DNA from: Tritrichomonas musculus
Lineage: Eukaryota > Parabasalia > Tritrichomonadida > Tritrichomonadidae
Direction: 5' to 3'
Assembly (NCBI GenBank): GCA_039105265.1
Contig: JAPFFF010000041.1
Span: forward strand, 186,001 to 250,000
Length of the DNA stretch: 64,000 nucleotides
Part shown: piece by piece, positions 1 to 10,219 of the stretch
Numbering within the stretch: position 1 is the first letter of the stretch
Layout: each line of letters opens with the position of its first letter
Position numbers and translations under genes: made by a program
The notes under the pieces: generated by a model
The model's database searches: none
What the model was told of the DNA's origin: nothing
Seen by the model: the letters and a program-made list of their open reading frames with translations, nothing else

Positions 1-479
1 AAAAAAAAACATATTAGTCAAAATGAAAGATTTATTAATATATAATAAAGCCTGCGTTAGGAATATACTAAGAATGTTGGTTGAAACTAAAATTTTGTTG
101 ATCTGATTAGATGTATTTCGATCGAAGACTAAAACAGGAGCAGCAGTCGTTTAGAAGGTGAAAATTAAGAAAAATTTCTCTTATTATTAGTAACAACATT
201 AACGATAGCAATTAAATAAGAAAAAGTATAAGAATAATTGAACATTCGAAATAAAAAATATCGAAATTGCTAGAAAAACGAGTTTGTAAAAGTTAAGGCG
301 TTATAAGTAAAGATAAATTAACTTATATAAAGCTAGAGATAAGTATGATATTCTATGAATTGAAGAAAAGTATTTCTTATAAAAAGTTTGAACGTATAAA
401 AACAAAGGCCAAATTTGGAATGGTATTTTTCTTATTAACAATTCCATTACTTTTTATTTCTTTAGCAATCATATCATAA
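1..479. other. AT-rich stretch, nothing recognised
   Basis: This stretch has dense stop codons in all frames and no recognisable repeat or gene. It ends abruptly at a GC-rich island beginning near 480. Confidence 0.6.
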
Positions 480-1270
480 ATGCTCACCGCTCTTCATGTT
501 TTTAGTGCGCATACGGTGGATAAACTCCTTGAAGGAAACATTATTCATGAGGCCACTCACAATAAGTCTCGTGTACATGGTGCCCTCGATGGCGTGCGCG
601 ACAGCTACAGCGGACGCCACGTCTCCGATAAGGCTGTACACATCGCCAATCTCGAAGATGAAGCACCCGTACGCACAGCAGAACTGTACGAGATCCTGTA
701 CTCCTGCACTTCGCGATGAATACTTCGATCAGCGTGTTTGCTGCGGTCAGCGGGATTGCTGCCGCCATCTCGCTCTCCAGCGGCTCCATTCGCGCAATCG
801 TTGTCGCCATGGCAGCCAGAAGTGCACATAACATGGAGGGCGTGTGGTGCACAATGACGGTGAAGTCGCTTTCTATGCTAGAGAAGTTTGCTTCGAAGCT
901 CCTGTACTTCGAGAACACGACGAACCCTTCATGAAAGTATATCTCTGACGTACCTGTATCTTGTGACAGCGTCTGCGATCCTTGCCATTGACTTTTCATT
1001 GCATGCGTACTGCGCGTAATAAGCCTTTCTGTCTCTCATGATCTCTCAGCCGACATCCCTGCAGTTTTCGATCTGGTTGTATGCGTCTGTTTCGATAATA
1101 GTGATGATTACGGGTCGCACGAACCAGATGCCCTGCAGCTGGTTCGTGTATGCCGAGTCGTTTCCATTGATAACGTATGTGCCAGCCGATGAGAAGACTA
1201 TCTTCCACTTTAATGTTAGCATTTTTACTTGAATTAGCTCGACAAAAAACTGTCTCCAGCATTGTTGAGA
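480..1270 (-). pseudogene. GC-rich decayed coding island of unknown origin
   Basis: Base composition jumps to roughly half G+C over about 790 bp, while both flanks are strongly AT-rich. The longest minus-strand open frame (541-999) and the frame starting near 1262 read like protein, with balanced amino-acid use and hydrophobic alternation, for example a stretch around SMLCALLAAMATTIARMEPL. Continuity is broken in several places, so no intact product is expected. I do not recognise the family. Base and codon use unlike every other gene here suggests transfer from a GC-richer source such as a bacterium or a virus-like element. No flanking repeats or target duplication are visible. The antisense frames at 480-934 are shadows. 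Confidence 0.45.
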
Positions 1271-1388
1271 GCGCGAGGATACTGCATCGAAATATCGTTT
1301 AGTAATGGGTAATTAATAATATTATATTAGATTAATTATATTGATTAGATAAAATATTTCAAATATATTATAAAATTATGCTTTGAAT

Positions 1389-2870
1389 AGAAGGGCGCAA
1401 GCAGAAAAAATTATCGTTTTTCTCTCAAATATATTTTTATGTTTTTCCATTAAATATTTATTCTTATTTTATAATTAATATAAATATATAAAGTAATATT
1501 TAATTGCAAATTAATTATACTAATATTAATGTGTCATCTTTTCTTTAAATTAGAGAAAACATAAAATAAAAATAAAGATTTATTTTACTAAAATCTGTAG
1601 GTTAAATTGTGATAAAAGTGGCTCAGATTTTAATAAAATCGTAAACTATAATTATATTAGTTAAAATATACTACTTATCATTATAAAATTTCAAGATATA
1701 AAATTCGAAAATTGAACTTTTTCAAAGATCCATCTTTTTTTTTTCTGAGTATCATTCTCAAATAATTCTGAGCGTTCAATTTATTTCTGAATATCATTCT
1801 CAAATATTTCTGAAAAAAAATAAAAGTTATTAATACAAATTTGAATAAAGTGGTCAGAACTATTTGTGATAATGATAATCGTTGGAAAGTTATCAGGCAC
1901 AATTTTAGTAGATACGAATATGTCAACAGAGATGCAGAAAATATATTTATACCACCCAAAACAAAACGATTGAATTATGGCGGTTGCGTTTTAAAAAATG
2001 GAAATGTTGATTTTAAATTCAATCATTCGCCATATGAATTGGCTGATTTATTATTATCATTTGTTAGAATTAAAAACAATTTTGATGTTAATTTAATGAT
2101 TGAATTTATTCATGCCTTAGAAGTATTAGTTAACGATGCTCCATATATAAAAGTGCCAATCCCAAATCCTAATAGTGGTGAACAAATAATGAGTCGTCTT
2201 ATAAATATAAATAATATTTACAATGCAAGGAAAGAATGGAATCAAGATGAAATTAATCAGCTTGATCAACTTCTTTGTACTTATTATCACTTGGATCTTA
2301 ATCAATTAAGTCAATATTTTAAATGCCCGGTTGATAAACTTGAAGCGTTAATAATTGAAAGAAAAAATGTTTTATCACAAAGACCTTGGTCAACTAATGA
2401 AGATAGAATTATGTTTCAACTGATGAATACTCAGATTTCTGATAAGAGTTTAGCAAATTATTTTTTATGTAGAAATGTATTTTCAATTAGAAAAAGAAGA
2501 AGAGAATTAAAAAAAGTCCAAATGCTGAAAAAACAAAATAAAGAATCAGATAAGTCAATAATTATAATCAATTTTTAATTATTTAAATTAAAAAATAAAA
2601 CATTAAAAAATATATTATTTAATTACATTTTTTATTTAAATTTATTTTATATTGTTTTTAATATATTTTCCAAAAAAGATTTTTTTTATTTTGAATGAAA
2701 TACCTAAACTTTTTGAATAAAAAACGTTTTTTGCAAGTGTATATTAATATCTTCAAAAACTATAATAAAAAATTTTATATTAAATAAAAATTAATATATT
2801 TGATATATTTAATTGATATTTTCATATCATATATTTTTTCAACATAATTAATTTCTGCTTGCGCCCTTCT
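1389..2870 (+). mobile_element. TIR element with 8-bp target duplication carrying a Myb-like gene
   Basis: The two ends are perfect 19-bp inverted repeats: AGAAGGGCGCAAGCAGAAA at 1389-1407 and its complement at 2852-2870. The 8 bp ctttgaat flank the element on both sides (1381-1388 and 2871-2878), as a target-site duplication would. The element is 1482 bp long, AT-rich, and has one substantial open frame (2096-2578), which encodes a Myb-like DNA-binding protein and not a recognisable transposase. An 8-bp duplication is used by hAT, P and Merlin elements and is near the length used by MULEs, but the end sequence lacks the hAT CAG start, so the superfamily is open. The perfect ends suggest a fairly young insertion. 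It may be a non-autonomous element that captured a host gene. Confidence 0.85.
2096..2578 (+). CDS. Myb/SANT-like DNA-binding protein inside the TIR element
   Basis: The 160 residues from the first in-frame ATG contain two helix-turn-helix units of Myb/SANT type. The first starts near KEWNQDEINQL and the second near RPWSTNEDRIMFQLM; each opens with a Trp plus an acidic Glu/Asp pair. The second ends in a basic RKRRREL recognition-helix region, and the C-terminus is Lys-rich. The frame is open without ATG back to 1814; the upstream 94 codons include NYGGCVLKNGNVDF and look protein-like, so the true N-terminus may be lost or mutated (position 1841 is TTG). Myb-like proteins are a large family in trichomonads. 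Whether this one serves the element (binding its ends) or is a captured host regulator is inference. Confidence 0.6.
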   Translation: MIEFIHALEVLVNDAPYIKVPIPNPNSGEQIMSRLININNIYNARKEWNQDEINQLDQLLCTYYHLDLNQLSQYFKCPVDKLEALIIERKNVLSQRPWSTNEDRIMFQLMNTQISDKSLANYFLCRNVFSIRKRRRELKKVQMLKKQNKESDKSIIIINF

Positions 2871-2878
2871 CTTTGAAT

Positions 2879-3668
2879 CGCTTTTTTTAATTTTTCTCAG
2901 AAATTTAAAATCTTCTATACAATTTTTGAATGTAGATATAAATAAACTTTACCTCTATATAGTTTTTCCTTTTATTGTATCTTTAATTATAAAGAATATT
3001 ATTTTGAAAATACATATTTTTATTACCTTTTATAAGTATTTTAATACTAATTTAATTTTCTAAATTAAAATAAAGCAATATTAATAAAGATATATTTTTA
3101 ACGAGGTTTATAAAAGATTATAAATAAATAATCTCCTCTCAAATTTTGAGAGATAAAATTAAATTTTTCATTTGTAAAAAACATTCAAATAAATTAACGG
3201 CCACCTTTCTTAACGAAAGCTTTCACATCTAACTCAAAGTGCAATATATTGAAAAATTATATACTTTAATAAAGATATATAAATTAAAATTAATTACTAA
3301 TTCATCTCAAGATTACTTTTATTTTATTTTAATTCATTAGATATCTATATTTTTAAAAAATTGAATTAATTTGAAAGAAATATAAAAATAATATTTTCCT
3401 TATTTCTCGATAATTTTTGCATATTATATATGTAAAATCATAAAATATTTTTATAAACTCATTTATAAAATTAAAAGTTACATTAATAATAAAAATAATT
3501 AGATTTTTTTAATACCAATGTAAATCAACTTAAATAAAATAGCTTTTTTCAGACTAATATATGAATACTTATAGCAAAACGTTTTTTTGCAGTTTGAAAA
3601 ACAAAAACCAAAAAATTAAAATTATCATCATTTGTATCTATAATCGTAAGACGAAAAAAATCAAATAT
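2879..3668. other. AT-rich intergenic stretch, nothing recognised
   Basis: No open frame or repeat unit stands out between the Myb element and the large satellite-bearing element. Confidence 0.55.
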
Positions 3669-3775
3669 GTTTCATGATAGAGGGGTCAACCGCTCAACCG
3701 TTGTCAAAAAATTGAGAGAAATAAAAAATCTAAAGATCAATGCAAAATAAATTATTAAATAAATACAAGAATGGC

Positions 3776-3803
3776 CACTTTTTGAGCTTCGCTCAAAAAG
3801 TGT
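3776..3803. repeat. Short perfect hairpin, dispersed motif copy 1
   Basis: The stem CACTTTTTGAGC is followed by two or three loop bases and its exact complement. A near-identical hairpin with matching flanking bases occurs at 24486-24513, so it is a small dispersed repeat and not a chance palindrome. Its function is unknown; it could be an element end or a transcript-end hairpin. Confidence 0.6.
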
Positions 3804-3904
3804 CCTATGTTAAATAATGTAAAAAAAAAAAAAAAAAAAATTTTGAACAAATAAAAACTAAAAGAAAAATAATATAAATAAAAAAATATTTAAAACTTTT
3901 AGTT

Positions 3905-4396
3905 GCAGGTGGAAGTTTAATTCGCGTAATTAGTTCCAACTGCAGCTAAGTTGCGATAGCTGCAGGTGGAAGTTTGAAATGGTACATTTAAGTAATTACT
4001 TCCACCTGAAGCTATCGCAGTTTAGCTGCAGGTGGAAGTTTAATTCGCGTAATTAGTTCCAACTGCAGCTAAGTTGCGATAGCTGCAGGTGGAAGTTTGA
4101 AATGGTACATTTAAGTAATTACTTCCACCTGAAGCTATCGCAGTTTAGCTGCAGGTGGAAGTTTAATTCGCGTAATTAGTTCCAACTGCAGCTAAGTTGC
4201 GATAGCTGCAGGTGGAAGTTTGAAATGGTACATTTAAGTAATTACTTCCACCTAAAGCTATCGCAGTTTAGCTGCAGGTGGAAGTTTAATTCGCGTAATT
4301 AGTTCCAACTGCAGCTAAGTTGCGATAGCTGCAGGTGGAAGTTTGAAATGGTACATTTAAGTAATTACTTCCACCTTTAGCTATCGCAGCTCAGCC
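3905..4396. repeat. Satellite block A, four 123-bp units
   Basis: Starts of the motif gcaggtggaagtttaattcg at 3905, 4028, 4151 and 4274 give a period of 123 bp. Each unit consists of two inverted-repeat halves of about 61 bp in which gcaggtggaag is answered by a complementary cttccacct or near match, so every half-unit can fold back on itself. The four units are almost identical. The block passes directly into block B, whose units share the same half-unit plan but different spacers. Confidence 0.9.
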
Positions 4397-7300
4397 GCAG
4401 GTGGAAACTTGGTTTCCTTATTTATTTACTTCCACCTGCAGCTGAGAAGCGATAGCCGCAGGTGGAAGGCTAAATTGGTAAATAGTGATTTTCCACCTGC
4501 AGCTGTCGCAGCTCAGCCGCAGGTGGAAGATTGGTTTCCTTATTTATTTACCTCCACCTGCAGCTGAGAAGCGATAGCCGCAGGTGGAAGGCTAAATTGG
4601 TAAATAGTGATTTTCCACCTGCAGCTGTCGCAGCTCAGCCGCAGGTGGAAGATTGGTTTCCTTATTTATTTACTTCCACCTGCAGCTGAGAAGCGATAGC
4701 CGCAGGTGGAAGGCTAAATTGGTAAATAGTGATTTTCCACCTGCAGCTGTCGCAGCTCAGCCGCAGGTGGAAGATTGGTTTCCTTATTTATTTACCTCCA
4801 CCTGCAGCTGAGAAGCGATAGCCGCAGGTGGAAGGCTAAATTGGTAAATAGTGATTTTCCACCTGCAGCTGTCGCAGCTCAGCCGCAGGTGGAAGATTGG
4901 TTTCCTTATTTATTTACCTCCACCTGCAGCTGAGAAGCGATAGCCGCAGGTGGAAGGCTAAATTGGTAAATAGTGATTTTCCACCTGCAGCTGTCGCAGC
5001 TCAGCCGCAGGTGGAAGATTGGTTTCCTTATTTATTTACCTCCACCTGCAGCTGAGAAGCGATAGCCGCAGGTGGAAGGCTAAATTGGTAAATAGTGATT
5101 TTCCACCTGCAGCTGTCGCAGCTCAGCCGCAGGTGGAAGATTGGTTTCCTTATTTATTTACCTCCACCTGCAGCTGAGAAGCGATAGCCGCAGGTGGAAG
5201 GCTAAATTGGTAAATAGTGATTTTCCACCTGCAGCTGTCGCAGCTCAGCCGCAGGTGGAAGATTGGTTTCCTTATTTATTTACCTCCACCTGCAGCTGAG
5301 AAGCGATAGCCGCAGGTGGAAGGCTAAATTGGTAAATAGTGATTTTCCACCTGCAGCTGTCGCAGCTCAGCCGCAGGTGGAAGATTGGTTTCCTTATTTA
5401 TTTACCTCCACCTGCAGCTGAGAAGCGATAGCCGCAGGTGGAAGGCTAAATTGGTAAATAGTGATTTTCCACCTGCAGCTGTCGCAGCTCAGCCGCAGGT
5501 GGAAGATTGGTTTCCTTATTTATTTACTTCCACCTGCAGCTGAGAAGCGATAGCCGCAGGTGGAAGGCTAAATTGGTAAATAGTGATTTTCCACCTGCAG
5601 CTGTCGCAGCTCAGCCGCAGGTGGAAGATTGGTTTCCTTATTTATTTACCTCCACCTGCAGCTGAGAAGCGATAGCCGCAGGTGGAAGGCTAAATTGGTA
5701 AATAGTGATTTTCCACCTGCAGCTGTCGCAGCTCAGCCGCAGGTGGAAGATTGGTTTCCTTATTTATTTACCTCCACCTGCAGCTGAGAAGCGATAGCCG
5801 CAGGTGGAAGGCTAAATTGGTAAATAGTGATTTTCCACCTGCAGCTGTCGCAGCTCAGCCGCAGGTGGAAGATTGGTTTCCTTATTTATTTACCTCCACC
5901 TGCAGCTGAGAAGCGATAGCCGCAGGTGGAAGGCTAAATTGGTAAATAGTGATTTTCCACCTGCAGCTGTCGCAGCTCAGCCGCAGGTGGAAGATTGGTT
6001 TCCTTATTTATTTACCTCCACCTGCAGCTGAGAAGCGATAGCCGCAGGTGGAAGGCTAAATTGGTAAATAGTGATTTTCCACCTGCAGCTGTCGCAGCTC
6101 AGCCGCAGGTGGAAGATTGGTTTCCTTATTTATTTACCTCCACCTGCAGCTGAGAAGCGATAGCCGCAGGTGGAAGGCTAAATTGGTAAATAGTGATTTT
6201 CCACCTGCAGCTGTCGCAGCTCAGCCGCAGGTGGAAGATTGGTTTCCTTATTTATTTACCTCCACCTGCAGCTGAGAAGCGATAGCCGCAGGTGGAAGGC
6301 TAAATTGGTAAATAGTGATTTTCCACCTGCAGCTGTCGCAGCTCAGCCGCAGGTGGAAGATTGGTTTCCTTATTTATTTACTTCCACCTGCAGCTGAGAA
6401 GCGATAGCCGCAGGTGGAAGGCTAAATTGGTAAATAGTGATTTTCCACCTGCAGCTGTCGCAGCTCAGCCGCAGGTGGAAGATTGGTTTCCTTATTTATT
6501 TACCTCCACCTGCAGCTGAGAAGCGATAGCCGCAGGTGGAAGGCTAAATTGGTAAATAGTGATTTTCCACCTGCAGCTGTCGCAGCTCAGCCGCAGGTGG
6601 AAGATTGGTTTCCTTATTTATTTACTTCCACCTGCAGCTGAGAAGCGATAGCCGCAGGTGGAAGGCTAAATTGGTAAATAGTGATTTTCCACCTGCAGCT
6701 GTCGCAGCTCAGCCGCAGGTGGAAGATTGGTTTCCTTATTTATTTACCTCCACCTGCAGCTGAGAAGCGATAGCCGCAGGTGGAAGGCTAAATTGGTAAA
6801 TAGTGATTTTCCACCTGCAGCTGTCGCAGCTCAGCCGCAGGTGGAAGATTGGTTTCCTTATTTATTTACCTCCACCTGCAGCTGAGAAGCGATAGCCGCA
6901 GGTGGAAGGCTAAATTGGTAAATAGTGATTTTCCACCTGCAGCTGTCGCAGCTCAGCCGCAGGTGGAAGATTGGTTTCCTTATTTATTTACCTCCACCTG
7001 CAGCTGAGAAGCGATAGCCGCAGGTGGAAGGCTAAATTGGTAAATAGTGATTTTCCACCTGCAGCTGTCGCAGCTCAGCCGCAGGTGGAAGATTGGTTTC
7101 CTTATTTATTTACTTCCACCTGCAGCTGAGAAGCGATAGCCGCAGGTGGAAGGCTAAATTGGTAAATAGTGATTTTCCACCTGCAGCTGTCGCAGCTCAG
7201 CCGCAGGTGGAAGATTGGTTTCCTTATTTATTTACCTCCACCTGCAGCTGAGAAGCGATAGCCGCAGGTGGAAGGCTAAATTGGTAAATAGTGATTTTCC

Positions 7301-10219
7301 ACCTGCAGCTGTCGCAGCTCAGCCGCAGGTGGAAGATTGGTTTCCTTATTTATTTACTTCCACCTGCAGCTGAGAAGCGATAGCCGCAGGTGGAAGGCTA
7401 AATTGGTAAATAGTGATTTTCCACCTGCAGCTGTCGCAGCTCAGCCGCAGGTGGAAGATTGGTTTCCTTATTTATTTACCTCCACCTGCAGCTGAGAAGC
7501 GATAGCCGCAGGTGGAAGGCTAAATTGGTAAATAGTGATTTTCCACCTGCAGCTGTCGCAGCTCAGCCGCAGGTGGAAGATTGGTTTCCTTATTTATTTA
7601 CCTCCACCTGCAGCTGAGAAGCGATAGCCGCAGGTGGAAGGCTAAATTGGTAAATAGTGATTTTCCACCTGCAGCTGTCGCAGCTCAGCCGCAGGTGGAA
7701 GATTGGTTTCCTTATTTATTTACCTCCACCTGCAGCTGAGAAGCGATAGCCGCAGGTGGAAGGCTAAATTGGTAAATAGTGATTTTCCACCTGCAGCTGT
7801 CGCAGCTCAGCCGCAGGTGGAAGATTGGTTTCCTTATTTATTTACCTCCACCTGCAGCTGAGAAGCGATAGCCGCAGGTGGAAGGCTAAATTGGTAAATA
7901 GTGATTTTCCACCTGCAGCTGTCGCAGCTCAGCCGCAGGTGGAAGATTGGTTTCCTTATTTATTTACCTCCACCTGCAGCTGAGAAGCGATAGCCGCAGG
8001 TGGAAGGCTAAATTGGTAAATAGTGATTTTCCACCTGCAGCTGTCGCAGCTCAGCCGCAGGTGGAAGATTGGTTTCCTTATTTATTTACTTCCACCTGCA
8101 GCTGAGAAGCGATAGCCGCAGGTGGAAGGCTAAATTGGTAAATAGTGATTTTCCACCTGCAGCTGTCGCAGCTCAGCCGCAGGTGGAAGATTGGTTTCCT
8201 TATTTATTTACCTCCACCTGCAGCTGAGAAGCGATAGCCGCAGGTGGAAGGCTAAATTGGTAAATAGTGATTTTCCACCTGCAGCTGTCGCAGCTCAGCC
8301 GCAGGTGGAAGATTGGTTTCCTTATTTATTTACTTCCACCTGCAGCTGAGAAGCGATAGCCGCAGGTGGAAGGCTAAATTGGTAAATAGTGATTTTCCAC
8401 CTGCAGCTGTCGCAGCTCAGCCGCAGGTGGAAGATTGGTTTCCTTATTTATTTACCTCCACCTGCAGCTGAGAAGCGATAGCCGCAGGTGGAAGGCTAAA
8501 TTGGTAAATAGTGATTTTCCACCTGCAGCTGTCGCAGCTCAGCCGCAGGTGGAAGATTGGTTTCCTTATTTATTTACCTCCACCTGCAGCTGAGAAGCGA
8601 TAGCCGCAGGTGGAAGGCTAAATTGGTAAATAGTGATTTTCCACCTGCAGCTGTCGCAGCTCAGCCGCAGGTGGAAGATTGGTTTCCTTATTTATTTACT
8701 TCCACCTGCAGCTGAGAAGCGATAGCCGCAGGTGGAAGGCTAAATTGGTAAATAGTGATTTTCCACCTGCAGCTGTCGCAGCTCAGCCGCAGGTGGAAGA
8801 TTGGTTTCCTTATTTATTTACCTCCACCTGCAGCTGAGAAGCGATAGCCGCAGGTGGAAGGCTAAATTGGTAAATAGTGATTTTCCACCTGCAGCTGTCG
8901 CAGCTCAGCCGCAGGTGGAAGATTGGTTTCCTTATTTATTTACCTCCACCTGCAGCTGAGAAGCGATAGCCGCAGGTGGAAGGCTAAATTGGTAAATAGT
9001 GATTTTCCACCTGCAGCTGTCGCAGCTCAGCCGCAGGTGGAAGATTGGTTTCCTTATTTATTTACCTCCACCTGCAGCTGAGAAGCGATAGCCGCAGGTG
9101 GAAGGCTAAATTGGTAAATAGTGATTTTCCACCTGCAGCTGTCGCAGCTCAGCCGCAGGTGGAAGATTGGTTTCCTTATTTATTTACCTCCACCTGCAGC
9201 TGAGAAGCGATAGCCGCAGGTGGAAGGCTAAATTGGTAAATAGTGATTTTCCACCTGCAGCTGTCGCAGCTCAGCCGCAGGTGGAAGATTGGTTTCCTTA
9301 TTTATTTACTTCCACCTGCAGCTGAGAAGCGATAGCCGCAGGTGGAAGGCTAAATTGGTAAATAGTGATTTTCCACCTGCAGCTGTCGCAGCTCAGCCGC
9401 AGGTGGAAGATTGGTTTCCTTATTTATTTACCTCCACCTGCAGCTGAGAAGCGATAGCCGCAGGTGGAAGGCTAAATTGGTAAATAGTGATTTTCCACCT
9501 GCAGCTGTCGCAGCTCAGCCGCAGGTGGAAGATTGGTTTCCTTATTTATTTACTTCCACCTGCAGCTGAGAAGCGATAGCCGCAGGTGGAAGGCTAAATT
9601 GGTAAATAGTGATTTTCCACCTGCAGCTGTCGCAGCTCAGCCGCAGGTGGAAGATTGGTTTCCTTATTTATTTACCTCCACCTGCAGCTGAGAAGCGATA
9701 GCCGCAGGTGGAAGGCTAAATTGGTAAATAGTGATTTTCCACCTGCAGCTGTCGCAGCTCAGCCGCAGGTGGAAGATTGGTTTCCTTATTTATTTACCTC
9801 CACCTGCAGCTGAGAAGCGATAGCCGCAGGTGGAAGGCTAAATTGGTAAATAGTGATTTTCCACCTGCAGCTGTCGCAGCTCAGCCGCAGGTGGAAGATT
9901 GGTTTCCTTATTTATTTACTTCCACCTGCAGCTGAGAAGCGATAGCCGCAGGTGGAAGGCTAAATTGGTAAATAGTGATTTTCCACCTGCAGCTGTCGCA
10001 GCTCAGCCGCAGGTGGAAGATTGGTTTCCTTATTTATTTACTTCCACCTGCAGCTGAGAAGCGATAGCCGCAGGTGGAAGGCTAAATTGGTAAATAGTGA
10101 TTTTCCACCTGCAGCTGTCGCAGCTCAGCCGCAGGTGGAAGATTGGTTTCCTTATTTATTTACCTCCACCTGCAGCTGAGAAGCGATAGCCGCAGGTGGA
10201 AGGCTAAATTGGTAAATAG
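4397..10219. repeat. Satellite block B, about 48 units of 122 bp
   Basis: Successive copies of the ccgcaggtggaagattgg motif are exactly 122 bp apart (4521, 4643, 4765 and onward). Each unit holds two hairpin halves with ccgcaggtgg and ccacctgcag arms separated by AT-rich spacers. Units are nearly identical; the main variable site is cctccacc versus cttccacc. Scoring this site along the array puts the rarer T form in 14 of 48 units. The pattern T at relative positions 1, 3 and 6 occurs twice, ten units (1220 bp) apart, near 8090-8700 and 9310-9920, which suggests a higher-order repeat. The array stops mid-unit at 10219. Similarity this high implies recent amplification or conversion. Confidence 0.95.

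Noticed and set aside
480-934. Plus-strand frames over the GC-rich island
   Set aside because: The minus-strand reading has the more protein-like composition, so these are treated as shadows.
1681-1959. Minus-strand 92-codon frame inside the Myb element
   Set aside because: It overlaps the better-supported plus frame and has a composition dictated by AT-rich direct repeats.
3905-10219. CRISPR-like array
   Set aside because: The spacers between the palindromic arms repeat too, the unit is a uniform 122 bp, and the setting is eukaryotic; it is a satellite.
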